NCBI GenBank assembly: GCA_018242625.1
Contig: JAFEBO010000005.1
Span: 62,001 to 126,000 of the forward strand
Direction: 5' to 3'
DNA: 64,000 bases
Source: Planctomycetota bacterium
GTDB taxonomy: Bacteria > Planctomycetota > Phycisphaerae > Phycisphaerales > UBA1924
Below, piece by piece: positions 33,442-42,902 of this stretch. The notes under the pieces were generated by a model. That model ran no database searches. It was not told where the DNA came from and saw only the letters and a list, made by a program, of their open reading frames with translations. Every line of letters begins with the position of its first letter. Positions within the stretch are counted from its first letter, which is position 1. Both the position numbers and the translations under genes were made by a program.

Positions 33442-36400
33442 TCAGCCGCCGAGACCGGCGTTGAGCGAATCGATCAGGCCCGGGTGAGCCTTGTTCTCCT
33501 GCTCGCTCTGGATCAGGATGGTGGGTTTGTAGAGGATGAGCAGCGTCTGCTCGCTCTTGGACTCGGTGCGGTTGGAGAAGAAGCGGTTGAGGATCGGAAT
33601 CTTGGAGAGAACCGGCACGCCGGATTCGACTTCCTGCTCGGTCACGATGCGTTGGCCGCCCAGAAGGATCGTGCCCTGATCCGGGATGGAGACGGTGGTC
33701 TGGACGCTGCTGATCTGGACTTCGGGGAGCTGGAAGTTGCCCGAGGGGATGACGGCGGAGCCGCCGCCGCCGCCCACGCCGCCGCCGCCGGCGACTGCCG
33801 CGAAGGTCTGGCCGGTGCGGAAGCGGACGAGCTGCGAGATCTGGGTGTAGATGTCAGTGGTGACGTAGCGGCGATCGGCGGAAATCGTTCCGCGAACGAG
33901 CATCTGCACACCGGTGTTGAGCGGCGCGGTCTGGGGCTGGAAGGCAACGGCGCTCTGGTTGGTGATGGGTGTGAGGCCGGAGATGTAGGTGAGCTGGTTG
34001 GCGATGTAGATGTTGGCCTGCTGACCGTTGGTCGTGGTCAGGCGGGGAGACTGGAGGCTGATGTTGCGACGGTCGGCCTGGGTGGCTTCGATCAGGAAGT
34101 CGACCTGCACGTCGTCGAGGAAGGTGCCGGCGGCGACGAAGGCTCTGCCGGCGGCGTTGACTTCGGCCGCGAAGGGGGCGGTGGTCAGAGCGTTGACGAT
34201 CCCCAGCGAGTTCTGCGTCAGACCGACAGGTCCGAAGCCGCTCGCGTTCGAAAGCGTGCTCTGGTTTTGCTGCAACGAAAGGGTTTCGTTGCCTGTGGTT
34301 GTGTCAACACCGGTGACAACCGGGGTAAGGCCGCCGGTCGCAGTGCGGGTGTAGCGCCCGTTGGCATCGAAGAAATCCGAAGCCCGGAGTGTCGGGTCGT
34401 ATGTGACGGGGCGGTCCCACTGGTTGACGTAGGCGCCCAGGCGATTGCCGCTCGAGGCCGCGGTGCCGGGGAGGCTCAGCCCGTTGAGCAGGCCGCCGTT
34501 GGCGTTGAGATAGACGTCGATATCGAAGCCGATCTGCTCGAAGAAGTCGGTGGCGACGAGGAGGAATCGGGCTTCGGAGTTGACCTGCATGGCGCGCACC
34601 TCGCGGAGGCGGCGGAGCAGGGCGCCGATGGCGCGCTGGTTCTTGGGGGTGTTGGTGATGAGCAGGTTGCCCTTGAACCGGCTGACGAAGCCGACCGAGC
34701 CGCCGTTCTCGCGCCAGTTGTCGGGATCGACCTGCTCGGTGAGGATGCGGACGAGTTCGTCGGTGCGTTCCTCAACGGTGCGTCCGGGTGCCTGCTGCTG
34801 GTTCGCGGTGCCGCTGAAGGGGCTGGAGCTGCCGCCGCCACCGCCGCCGCCCGAGCCCGCGGCCTGAAGAGCGCCGTTCAGGTCGAACTGGGGGACCTTG
34901 GAATAGTCGGGGTACTCGATGAGCAGATCCCGGATGTCGTAGATGACCATCAGGGTGTTCTTGTTGATCGACTCGGCCGAAGCGACGCGCAGGATGCCGT
35001 CCTGCACTTCCCAGGCTGCGGCGCTGGTGGGATCTGGGCTGACCTTGTTCACGACGAGGTCGAGCAGGTGATCCATGCGGATCGTTGACAGGTTGATCGT
35101 GACCGGCGTGTCCTTGTTGATGCCGATCTTCTCGAGGGACGGCCAGTCGACGTCCATCTTGATGTTGCCGGCCTTGGCAACCCAGTCGATCGCCTTCTCG
35201 AGCGGGGTCTCGGTGAAATCGACCGGACGGCGGGTATTTGCGAGGGCGGTGAGGGTGGCGCGGGTTTCCATCGACTCGGCGAGCGTGACGGGCTCGCCGC
35301 GGTCCTTGATGACTTCCGGCCAGTCGAGGGGATAGTTGACGATTTCCTTGGGGGGGAGCGTCGCGTCCTGGAGCTGGAGCGACTGCTCGGCCAGGAGGGT
35401 GTTGCGACGGGTGTTGGTGTCGTGATACTGCTTGTAGATGCGGGCGCTGGTCAGCACGTCCTTGAGCAGGAGCCCGGTGGGATTGATCGGATCGAGGAAG
35501 AGGATCTGGTCGACGACCTGGAGGGCTTCGTCGTACTTCATCTCGACCTGCAGGGCGCGGACGCGGTCGATCGCTTCGCGGATCTTCTTGTTTCGCTCGT
35601 TGGCGCCCTGGTCGGCGACGCGCTTGGCTTCGGCTTCGCGGTCGGCGGCGGTCTTGGTGGCGCGGGCCATCGCCAGCTGCTGTTCCTGGGTGTCGACTTC
35701 CTTGAGGAAGGAAGTGATCTTGCCCTGCATTGCCTGGTATTCGGTCTCGGAGAAGCGCTCGCGGTTGGAATTGAGGATGAGGCGGGCGCGGGCCGCGGAA
35801 TCGCGGGCCTTGATGACATCGCCGGACTTCAGCGCATCCTGAGCCTGCACGAGCTGGTTGTTGAACTCGGCCTCGGCCTGCTGGCGGGCCACGGTGCCCT
35901 GATCAACAAATCCCTGCAGATCGCGGGAGTCGTTGGTTGAGCCGCGCATGCGGAGTTTGGACTCCGCCAGGCGGTCGTCGACCGTCTTCATCTGGTCGGG
36001 CGTGAGGAACTCGCGGAACTGCGTGCGAAGCCGGCTGTACTTGGCCTGCGCCTCGTTGTATTTGCTCGCGTCGAAGGCCTGATCGGCTTCGTTGAGCAGG
36101 TTGGCGGCTTCGGCCTTGCGCACAGCGACGATCGGGTCGTCCGCCGCGGGGGCGGGGGCCGGCGCGGGAGCGGGGGCAGGAACATAAGCGGGGGCGACCT
36201 GCTGCTGGGGCTGCGGCTCCGGGTCTGCGACCGTTGTGGACGAGGTGCTCGTGCCGGACTCGGGAGCATCGGGCGTGCGACGCTCGATCACGCCCGGATC
36301 GGCCATCATGCTGGCGGCGAGGACAGTCTCGGGGCCGCTGTTTGTTGCCTTGAAGGGCTTGCCGCGTTCCTGCTCAAGAGCGACGATCTTGCCCTGATAG

Positions 36401-36981
36401 GTGTCGAGCGTGTCACGCTGAGCCGCGTTCAGATCGGTGCCCCACTTGGAGACCGAATCGAGCACTCCCTTGCTGCGCTCGAAGTCGTTCGCATCAAACG
36501 CCGCGGCGGCCTGCGTGAGCTTGGCGTTCACTTCGGGCTGGAGTTCGGACTTGCGGATCTCGATCTTGCGGAGCAGCGCTTCAGCGCCGGCCCTGGTCGC
36601 GTCCTGCGGACCGTTTGCAACTCCCGAGGCGAGGCGCTGTGCCGCCACAAGATCATCGCGCTCATAAGCGAGCTGAGCACGCTGAAGGTTGACCAGGCGG
36701 GGCTCCATCGCACGGACCTTCAGGTCGGCCTGACGGAGCAGTTCGTTGGTGCGGGATCGCTCCGAGTCGTTCATATTGAGCGACGAAAGAGCGAGGAGCA
36801 TTTCGCGAGCACGGACAGCGTTGCCGGCCGCGAGCTCCTTGGTCGCGGTCGCGAGGACTGTCGTGGGATCGATGGACTTCTGACCGGCGGGGCTGCCCGC
36901 CAGGACGGTCGATGCGGTTGAGCCTGCGAAAGTCGCCAGAACTGAGGCGGAAAGGATCAGGCCAATACGCGTGGTTCTCAT
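33442..36981 (-). CDS. Type II/III secretion system secretin (GspD/PilQ superfamily) with long repeat-rich N-terminus
   Basis: 1179-aa outer-membrane channel protein. Signal peptide about residues 1-28. The first ~500 residues are helical and repetitive (ALLSSLNMNDSERSRTNELL, AKLTQAAAAFDANDFERSKG, LNEADQAFDASKYNEAQAKY), TPR/coiled-coil in style, with a Pro/Ala linker around 255-280. An N-domain segment (NIKMDVDWPSLEKIGI) comes next. The secretin core is C-terminal: VDFLIEATQADRRNISLQSP, RYVTTDIYTQISQ, TVSIPDQGTILLGGQR and GVPVLSKIPILNRFFSN. It probably forms the pore of a type II secretion or type IV pilus machine whose ATPase may be the FHA-GspE at 45522. GGAG lies 8 nt before the ATG. Confidence 0.9.
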   Translation of the reverse strand: MRTTRIGLILSASVLATFAGSTASTVLAGSPAGQKSIDPTTVLATATKELAAGNAVRAREMLLALSSLNMNDSERSRTNELLRQADLKVRAMEPRLVNLQRAQLAYERDDLVAAQRLASGVANGPQDATRAGAEALLRKIEIRKSELQPEVNAKLTQAAAAFDANDFERSKGVLDSVSKWGTDLNAAQRDTLDTYQGKIVALEQERGKPFKATNSGPETVLAASMMADPGVIERRTPDAPESGTSTSSTTVADPEPQPQQQVAPAYVPAPAPAPAPAPAADDPIVAVRKAEAANLLNEADQAFDASKYNEAQAKYSRLRTQFREFLTPDQMKTVDDRLAESKLRMRGSTNDSRDLQGFVDQGTVARQQAEAEFNNQLVQAQDALKSGDVIKARDSAARARLILNSNRERFSETEYQAMQGKITSFLKEVDTQEQQLAMARATKTAADREAEAKRVADQGANERNKKIREAIDRVRALQVEMKYDEALQVVDQILFLDPINPTGLLLKDVLTSARIYKQYHDTNTRRNTLLAEQSLQLQDATLPPKEIVNYPLDWPEVIKDRGEPVTLAESMETRATLTALANTRRPVDFTETPLEKAIDWVAKAGNIKMDVDWPSLEKIGINKDTPVTINLSTIRMDHLLDLVVNKVSPDPTSAAAWEVQDGILRVASAESINKNTLMVIYDIRDLLIEYPDYSKVPQFDLNGALQAAGSGGGGGGGSSSPFSGTANQQQAPGRTVEERTDELVRILTEQVDPDNWRENGGSVGFVSRFKGNLLITNTPKNQRAIGALLRRLREVRAMQVNSEARFLLVATDFFEQIGFDIDVYLNANGGLLNGLSLPGTAASSGNRLGAYVNQWDRPVTYDPTLRASDFFDANGRYTRTATGGLTPVVTGVDTTTGNETLSLQQNQSTLSNASGFGPVGLTQNSLGIVNALTTAPFAAEVNAAGRAFVAAGTFLDDVQVDFLIEATQADRRNISLQSPRLTTTNGQQANIYIANQLTYISGLTPITNQSAVAFQPQTAPLNTGVQMLVRGTISADRRYVTTDIYTQISQLVRFRTGQTFAAVAGGGGVGGGGGSAVIPSGNFQLPEVQISSVQTTVSIPDQGTILLGGQRIVTEQEVESGVPVLSKIPILNRFFSNRTESKSEQTLLILYKPTILIQSEQENKAHPGLIDSLNAGLGG

Positions 36982-37605
36982 TCGTCTGCTCCGAATCGAT
37001 GATTCCCGTGCCGCTCCGGGCGCTTCTCGGGGGTGCGGAATGTAGCAACTCCCGCGGCACGTTTCCTACCCCGAGTGCTCTTCGTCCGGCGCCGGACGTC
37101 CATGAGCCTCGGTCTCCCGCTCGAGCAAAGCACCTGTGGTGCTCGACCCAACCCGCACCCTTTCCCCCCAACCACCCCTCCACGAGCCGCAGAATCTGCC
37201 CGGCGGTCCTGACCTCTTTGCCGGCCCTTGCCAAACCTGGTCGGCAGGTGCACGGAAAGGACAAGCCCGCACGAGGATCGACGCTTCCACAACCTCCCGG
37301 CTTCCCTGCCGCGGAGCCCCCCGTTATCTCTGCTTGAGGGCCGTTTGGCCGCTCGTTCACCGGCCGTGTACCGGCCGCCCATTACATCGGTCCGCTGCGA
37401 CCGTTGCGCTTGGGAACTGAAAGGACCCGGCCTTTGGGCCCGCACGCCCGGCCGGCTCTTCAATGTGATCCACCCATTCGCCCGACTGGACCGTCCGGTT
37501 GGGCAAAAACCCAAATACGATGCACAAGTTACTTCAAGGCAATGGGGGACGCAAGTGCCGGCAACTGTCCGATCGCCGGACTTATTTGTTAGTTCTTGTG
37601 GGATA
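36982..37605. other. Gene-free region upstream of the secretin
   Basis: About 620 bp with no supported gene; the open frames on both strands look like codon-bias artefacts and are not family-like. A reverse-strand TACATT (about 55 nt before the secretin ATG) may be its -10. A short stem GTCCG/CGGAC lies near 37567-37581. The bases GGGACGCAAGTGCCGG near 37547 recall part of a c-di-GMP riboswitch, but the required helices are missing and the strand is wrong for any gene. Confidence 0.5.
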
Positions 37606-38679
37606 TCAACTTACGACGCGTGCCAGCCAGATTTCGCCGGCTTTGATCGTTCCGGTTTCCGACGGGGCCGGGTCCAGGGAGAGGGTTGAGGCACCCTGGG
37701 CTTCCTTTGCACGCTTGGTCCGGGCCCTCTTTTTGGAGGCGCTCGATTTGAGCAGGTCGGAAAGCTGTTCGCGGCTGAGCCGATCGGCGATCACGATTGA
37801 TGGTTGGTGGGTGTCGGGGTCCACGTCACCCAGCAGGCGGGCGGCGACATCGACGGCGGCTTCCTCGGCCTCGCGGAGGTTGTTGGCGGCCAGGGCGGAT
37901 TCGACGTAGGCGGAGGGGGAGCCATCCTCGGAATCGAACCGGACGACCAGCCTCCAGGGGGTAATGCCCAGATCGCGGCCTTCCTCGTCCAGGTTCTTTT
38001 CGCTGTCGACGTTGAGCAGCAGACGCCACTCGTCCTTCAGCGACTCGATGATTTCCTCGAATCGCAGGCTGTCGGGGGAATTGTCGTCCAGGAGGACGCC
38101 CCGGTGTTCGTGTGCCGCGGAATCTGCGCCCGCGGGCTCGCTCATTTCTTCGAGGTCGAACGCGGCGAGGATTTTCTCGATCCGCTCCTTCAGTTCCGGC
38201 TGGGCGCGCACGGTGATTATTTTGTGTTCATCCACGAAGACGTAGAAGAACGGATCTTCGCACATGGCGCCGAAGCCGACCATGCCGTCTTCAAAGAAAA
38301 GATCCCTGTATTCCCGGGTGAATTCGAGGAATCGATCGGCCCCGAGCAGGTCGTAGGAGATGTACGGGTCGATCTCGCGGTATGCATCCTGGCCCAGGAC
38401 ATCGAGGATGGGGTAGACGCGCCCGGGCATGAGCGAAAAGAGCATGCGGCAGAGGGGCTCGACCCGTTCGGCCGAGACGACGATGTCGAACACGTAGCGG
38501 TCTGGCCACTCTTCCCATTCGCCCCCGGTTTCGGTTTCCTCGCCCCCGTCGGCCGGCTCGAAGAGCATCGTGTAGCCAGCGCGGGGAGTCATTTCCTCCA
38601 CGGGGTAAACACCCAGAGGAAACTTGAAGCCGTCCACTTCGACGCGCTTGATGCTTGGATCGGACTTACAGCGGGGCAA
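37606..38679 (-). CDS. Conserved-looking hypothetical protein
   Basis: 357-aa predicted cytoplasmic protein of unknown family. The N-terminus reads MPRCKSDPSIKRVEVDGFKF; the middle is acidic with DRYVFDIVVSAERVEPLCRM, DPFFYVFVDEHKIITVRAQP and ERIEKILAAFDLEEM; the C-terminal third has AYVESALAANNLREAEEAAV and a Lys/Arg-rich SSASKKRARTKRAKE. The start TTG at 38679 is chosen because CGGAG lies 5-6 nt upstream and because a longer reading (to 38895) would run into the divergent coaX gene. Confidence 0.65.
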   Translation of the reverse strand: MPRCKSDPSIKRVEVDGFKFPLGVYPVEEMTPRAGYTMLFEPADGGEETETGGEWEEWPDRYVFDIVVSAERVEPLCRMLFSLMPGRVYPILDVLGQDAYREIDPYISYDLLGADRFLEFTREYRDLFFEDGMVGFGAMCEDPFFYVFVDEHKIITVRAQPELKERIEKILAAFDLEEMSEPAGADSAAHEHRGVLLDDNSPDSLRFEEIIESLKDEWRLLLNVDSEKNLDEEGRDLGITPWRLVVRFDSEDGSPSAYVESALAANNLREAEEAAVDVAARLLGDVDPDTHQPSIVIADRLSREQLSDLLKSSASKKRARTKRAKEAQGASTLSLDPAPSETGTIKAGEIWLARVVS

Positions 38680-38749
38680 TGAAACTCCGTAATGGTTCCG
38701 TGGGGGAGAGTCTAAGCCAAACCGGACGGCCGCGACGTACGCTGGCGGT

Positions 38750-39553
38750 ATGCAGGAAACCGGAATCAACGAAGGTGCGGGGGGCGAGAGTCTGGTAGCC
38801 CTTTGCGTGGGAAACACCCGGACGCGGGTGGGTGTCGTGTCTGGGGGGCGTGTTTCGGAGTCGCGTTCTCTGGAAAACACCGACGCGGGCGCCATCGAGG
38901 CGGCGGCTCGCGAGCTGCGTGAACGCAGCTCCGCCGCGGGATATGTGCTCTCGACGGTGAATCCGCCCTTCTCGGGGAAGCTCGAGCTTGCCCTGGCAAA
39001 GGGGGGCGACGTTTACGTGATCGGTCGGGATATCGAGATCCCGATCCGGCACGCGCTCGATGATGACTCCACGGTCGGGCAGGATCGCCTGCTGGATGCG
39101 GTGGGGGCGTTTGCGCAGGTGAAGGAGGCGTGCGTTGTGATCGACCTGGGCACGGCGATCACGATCGACTTTGTGGATGGGGAGGGGACGTTTCAGGGCG
39201 GGGTGATCGCGCCCGGGCTTTGGACCATGCTGCGCTCGCTGCACAGCACGACGGCCGCCCTGCCGGAACTGCGATTCGAGATGCCCGATCCGGCGCGCGG
39301 GCCTTTCGGCAAGGACACCCGGCACGCGATGCTGCTGGGAGTTCGCAACGCGGTGGTCGGTCTTGTGCGCCAGACGCTGGAGACGTTTGCGGAAAAGTAC
39401 AACGCGTTCGCGATCGCTGTCGCGACCGGAGGCGACGCGGGGATTCTGGAAGGGGACCCGTTTGTCGAGCGCTTTGTGCCTGATCTGCAGATGATGGGAG
39501 TGGCGCAGGCGTGCCTTCGAGCGGCCGAATCTCCGGACGATGAGCCGTCATGA
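38750..39553 (+). CDS. coaX: Type III pantothenate kinase
   Basis: 267-aa acetate-kinase-fold enzyme catalysing the first step of CoA synthesis. ALCVGNTRTRVGVVSGG is the phosphate-1 motif, VGQDRLLDAVGAF and CVVIDLGTAITIDFVDGEG the phosphate-2 and substrate segments, GGVIAPGLWTMLRSL and VATGGDAGIL the adenosine side. Type III enzymes typically require K+ and resist feedback. TACGCT (38738-38743) is 6 nt before ATG 38750 with no Shine-Dalgarno site. The stop overlaps the next gene by 4 nt. Confidence 0.92.
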   Translation: MQETGINEGAGGESLVALCVGNTRTRVGVVSGGRVSESRSLENTDAGAIEAAARELRERSSAAGYVLSTVNPPFSGKLELALAKGGDVYVIGRDIEIPIRHALDDDSTVGQDRLLDAVGAFAQVKEACVVIDLGTAITIDFVDGEGTFQGGVIAPGLWTMLRSLHSTTAALPELRFEMPDPARGPFGKDTRHAMLLGVRNAVVGLVRQTLETFAEKYNAFAIAVATGGDAGILEGDPFVERFVPDLQMMGVAQACLRAAESPDDEPS

Positions 39554-40569
39554 ACGCGAGCGGGCTGCGATGGAGTTTGGAGACTCCAGCGGTGAGCGCG
39601 GGCGCGGTGGCCATGATTCGTGTGTCGGCTGCGTCGGGCGAAAAGCTCGATGACGGCCTGGGCGGCCTGGGAATTCCGCCCCTCCCGGTTGGACAAGTCA
39701 GGCTTGCAGATTTGTGCGGCGCAGACCGAGGGCTGGTCGCGCGGTGGAATGCGACCTCGGTGACGCTGATGCCGCACGGGGGCGGGGCGGTGGTGCGCCG
39801 GCTGTGCGAGGCGCTGGTCCGGGCGGGAATCGAGCGCGAAGTGCCGTCTGCTGAGGACGCCTATCCGGAAGCCGCCGATCTGATCGAGGCGCGGATGCTG
39901 GCGGCGATCGCTGGTGCCGCCAGCCCGCTTGCCGTGCCGATGCTGCTGGAGCAGCCCGCGCTTTGGCGCCGGGCGGGGGCTGCGAGCGATGCGGAGCGCG
40001 ACAGGGCGCTTCGATGGCTGATTGTGCCGCCGCTCGTGGTTGCTGTCGGCCGGCCCAACATCGGAAAGAGCACGCTGGCGAACGCGCTGGCCGGTCGGAA
40101 TGTCAGCGTTGTTGCGGACGAGCCGGGAACGACGCGCGACTACGTCGGCGTGCTGCTGGAACTGGCCGGGCTGGCTGTGCGCTATGTCGACACCCCGGGC
40201 ATCCGATCAGATGCGCCCGAGGTTGAAGCCCTGGCGGCGCGGGCGGCGACGGAACTTGCGGAGCATGCGGACCTGGTGCTTTGGTGCGCTGATTCGGGGG
40301 CGGTCGAACCGGAGTGGAGCGGATTTCCCACGAATTCGCGGGTTCTCAAGGTGGCGCTGCGTGCGGATCTTGGGCCCGGGGTCGGGCGGGGTTCGGCCGG
40401 AAGAGCGGGGAGCGGATGGGCGGCCGTGGAGGTTTGTGCGCACTGGCCCGAGTCGCTCGAAAGGCTTGCGATTGGGGTCCGGAACAGGCTGATTCCGCCC
40501 GGATTTCTGGCCTCGAATGTCCCCTGGAAATTCTGGGAAGACCAAGAGGGCAGTCGGGTCGGTTCCTAA
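39550..40569 (+). CDS. Reduced MnmE-like GTPase
   Basis: 339-aa protein. N-terminal LETPAVSAGAVAMIRVS and LMPHGGGAVVRRLCEALVRAG resemble the MnmE tetrahydrofolate-binding domain (usual text: ATPPGRGAIAVIRISG and HGGPAVVQRIL). The G domain has Walker A GRPNIGKST (about residues 166-174), GTTRDY, and DTPGIR (about 214). The G4 position (residues ~270-273) reads LRAD instead of NKxD, and the C-terminal CxGK cysteine is absent; the helical region is also much shorter than in a ~450-aa MnmE. It may be this organism's partner of MnmG or a paralogue of altered function. Translationally coupled to coaX. Confidence 0.72.
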   Translation: MNASGLRWSLETPAVSAGAVAMIRVSAASGEKLDDGLGGLGIPPLPVGQVRLADLCGADRGLVARWNATSVTLMPHGGGAVVRRLCEALVRAGIEREVPSAEDAYPEAADLIEARMLAAIAGAASPLAVPMLLEQPALWRRAGAASDAERDRALRWLIVPPLVVAVGRPNIGKSTLANALAGRNVSVVADEPGTTRDYVGVLLELAGLAVRYVDTPGIRSDAPEVEALAARAATELAEHADLVLWCADSGAVEPEWSGFPTNSRVLKVALRADLGPGVGRGSAGRAGSGWAAVEVCAHWPESLERLAIGVRNRLIPPGFLASNVPWKFWEDQEGSRVGS

Positions 40570-40649
40570 CATCCTGACCCGGAAAGCGGCGAGTTGGCGT
40601 GCTTGCCAAGGCTTGCCGTTTTCCCGATCGAAACCGCTTTGAGGACCGC

Positions 40650-41507
40650 ATGGAAGAGCAAAGGCAGAACATCCAGATCCGTGAAAGGGCCGGTCTTGAA
40701 GAGGCACGGCTGAATCAGGACTTCATTGACTTTGTGACCAAGTGGAGCACGCCTCTCCTGGTTGTGATCGCTCTGGTGGTGGGTGGGAATTATCTTTACC
40801 AGCAGTACACCAAGCGTGAGAACGAGAAGCTGACGCGGGGATTTGAGCAGCTTGCGGCGGCGGCGGCGGTCGCGAACCCGAGCCCGGACTCGCTCCGGCA
40901 GGTGGCGGCGGACTTTGAGGGCGTGGCCAGCGTTTCGGTGCTCGCGCACCTCAAGGCGGGCGATGCTTACATGCGGTCGATCATGCGTGGTGTGAAGCCG
41001 GGCGCGGACGTGAACCAGGACGGCACGATCGCGAACGTGAGCGACGAATTGACGGATGAGGACCGGGCCGGGTTCCTTTCGTCGGCGTTTGAGCAGTACA
41101 AGCTGGCGGCGGAGCAGGTGAAGGGCAAGCCCGGGAAAGAGACGCTGTACGTCGGCGCACTCTTCGGTATGGCCGCCGTCGCCGAGTCGCGCGGGCAGGA
41201 AGCGGAAGCGAAGGCGCTTTACGAACAGATCAAGTCTGCGGCGGCGGGCACTTCGGATCTCCAGGATTTCGCCAAGATCGCGGAGAACCGGATCGCGGAT
41301 CTTCCAAAGGTTCTGGCGGTCGGCAAGCTCCCGCCGAAGGCGACGCTGCCCCCCGCGACGCGTGAAGAGGCCAAGCCGGCCCTGCCCGCGAATCTGCCGA
41401 CGGCCACGCCCGGCGCCCTCGACATCGGACCGCCCTCGAGTTCGCCGGTGGGCCCCGTGACGCCCCCGGCCGAGCCGGCGAGTCCGGCTCCCGCGACTCC
41501 CAAGTGA
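40650..41507 (+). CDS. Membrane-anchored TPR-like protein (YfgM/Tol-Pal-type helper)
   Basis: 285-aa protein. A charged N-terminus precedes one membrane segment (residues ~37-55, TPLLVVIALVVGGNYLYQQY). The soluble part is helical with FEGVASVSVLAHLKAGDAYM, AFEQYKLAAEQVKGKPGK and FGMAAVAESRGQEAEAKALY, a tetratricopeptide-like pattern as in YfgM. The last ~60 residues are Pro/Ala-rich. It is probably an inner-membrane protein with a periplasmic TPR domain. ATG 40650 has a GAGGA site 5 nt upstream. Confidence 0.7.
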   Translation: MEEQRQNIQIRERAGLEEARLNQDFIDFVTKWSTPLLVVIALVVGGNYLYQQYTKRENEKLTRGFEQLAAAAAVANPSPDSLRQVAADFEGVASVSVLAHLKAGDAYMRSIMRGVKPGADVNQDGTIANVSDELTDEDRAGFLSSAFEQYKLAAEQVKGKPGKETLYVGALFGMAAVAESRGQEAEAKALYEQIKSAAAGTSDLQDFAKIAENRIADLPKVLAVGKLPPKATLPPATREEAKPALPANLPTATPGALDIGPPSSSPVGPVTPPAEPASPAPATPK

Positions 41508-41531
41508 TGCGACGGGCGCGGAGAGCTGGGC

Positions 41532-42902
41532 ATGTCGCGCGAGCACGAAAACAGCGGGAAAGCTCCACGCGCGGGAGCGCACGAAGAGGGTGCGGATGAG
41601 TCGGTCGAATTGGGCGCCGGGGGAGGGAGCAAGTGGATCCCCGGGCCGCTTCTCGATTCCGGCGGACGGGTGAGCGCCGAGGCTTTGGAGCGGGCGATCG
41701 CCGCCAGCGAAGAGGGCGAAGAAGACGAATCTGTGCGGACGGTGCGGTTCCGGCTGCTGCGCAATCTGGACAAGCGGCTGGACAAGTACCTGTGCGACAG
41801 GATCTCGTTCATGAGCCGCAATCAGTTGCAGAAACTGATCACTGATGGCGGCGTGACTGTGAACGGCCGGGCGCCCAAAGCATCCACGAAGCTCAACGGC
41901 GGCGACATTGTCGAGGTGGTGGTGCCGCCTCCCCCGCCGACGGAGATCCAGCCCGAGGACATCCCGCTCGAGGTGCTGTACGAAGACGGGCACCTGATCG
42001 TGATCAACAAGCATCCGGACATCCTGGTGCATCCGGCGCGGAGCCACAACAAGGGCACGATGGTGAATGCGCTGGCGTTCCACTTTCGCGAGCGGTCGAA
42101 GCTTGGCGGGGCGCTGTCGTCGGTCGGGAAGGACCTGGCGCGGCCGGGTGTGGTACACCGGCTTGATCGCAACACCTCCGGTGTGATCGTGTTTGCGAAA
42201 ACCGAAGAGGCGCACTGGAAACTCGGCCACTCGTTCGAGCACCGGCGTGTGGACAAGAGGTACATCGCGGTGGTGCAAGGCGTGGTCGAGCCGGCGATGG
42301 ACGTGATCGATCTGCCCTTGGGACCTCATCCTTCACGAGAGAAGGGATATCGCGAGAAATACGTGGTGCGACATGATGAATTGGGCAAGCCGTCGGTGAC
42401 GATTTACCGGGTGAGGGAGACGTATCGGATCCAGGGAAGTGGCAGAGTGGCGGAGGGGCAGAGGGGCCAAGGGATTGCGCCGGCGGCAGCGAATGCGGGA
42501 TGGAAATCGCCGACGCAGCCGGCCACAAGTCGTGCGAAGGCCGCGACGGATATGGACGCCGGATATTCGCTCGTTGAACTCGAACTGAAGACCGGGCGGA
42601 CGCACCAGATCCGCGTGCACCTGTCGCATCTGGGCTGGCCGATCGTGGGCGATGACATGTATGGCGGAAAGCCGTATGCCGACGCGGCGGGGAATGTGCT
42701 CATCGTGCGGCAGGCACTGCACGCGTGCATTTTGGGATTTACGCACCCGATCACGAATGAGAAGATGCAGTTCACCGCGCCGCTGCGGGGCGACATGGCG
42801 GCGCTGGTGCGCGACCTGCGCGCTAAGCATGTCACCGAGCGGCCCGAAACACCCGGGGCCACGGTCGATCTCGAACGCGCCGTGGGCCGGTCGGTAGGAT
42901 GA
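41532..42902 (+). CDS. RluD/RluC-family pseudouridine synthase
   Basis: 456-aa protein. The first ~75 residues are an acidic low-complexity extension. An S4 RNA-binding domain follows (KRLDKYLCDRISFMSRNQLQ, VTVNGRAPKASTKLNGGDIV). The catalytic domain contains VVHRLDRNTSGVIVFAK with the aspartate of HRLDRxTSG, and ELKTGRTHQIRVHLSHLGWP. An insert of about 40 residues (GRVAEGQRGQGIAPAAANAG and what follows) interrupts the domain before the GRTHQIR block. It probably modifies 23S rRNA uridines; the exact sites are unknown. Stop and next start overlap (ATGA). Confidence 0.88.
   Translation: MSREHENSGKAPRAGAHEEGADESVELGAGGGSKWIPGPLLDSGGRVSAEALERAIAASEEGEEDESVRTVRFRLLRNLDKRLDKYLCDRISFMSRNQLQKLITDGGVTVNGRAPKASTKLNGGDIVEVVVPPPPPTEIQPEDIPLEVLYEDGHLIVINKHPDILVHPARSHNKGTMVNALAFHFRERSKLGGALSSVGKDLARPGVVHRLDRNTSGVIVFAKTEEAHWKLGHSFEHRRVDKRYIAVVQGVVEPAMDVIDLPLGPHPSREKGYREKYVVRHDELGKPSVTIYRVRETYRIQGSGRVAEGQRGQGIAPAAANAGWKSPTQPATSRAKAATDMDAGYSLVELELKTGRTHQIRVHLSHLGWPIVGDDMYGGKPYADAAGNVLIVRQALHACILGFTHPITNEKMQFTAPLRGDMAALVRDLRAKHVTERPETPGATVDLERAVGRSVG

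Noticed and set aside
33484..35088. Forward-strand open frame (534 codons) opposite the secretin
   Set aside because: Glycine/aspartate low-complexity translation typical of antisense to the repeat-rich secretin.
37518..37590. c-di-GMP (GEMM)-like riboswitch signature GGGACGCAAG...GCCGG on the forward strand
   Set aside because: The GAAA-capped stem between GGCAA and GGGACGC is missing and no forward-strand gene lies downstream; the adjacent gene is on the reverse strand.
38680..38895. N-terminal extension of the 37606-38679 gene
   Set aside because: It would overlap the start of coaX on the other strand; a TTG with a CGGAG site at 38679 explains the gene.
40566..42329. Reverse-strand open frame of 587 codons opposite the TPR and pseudouridine synthase genes
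   Set aside because: Arginine/histidine-rich shadow translation without motifs.
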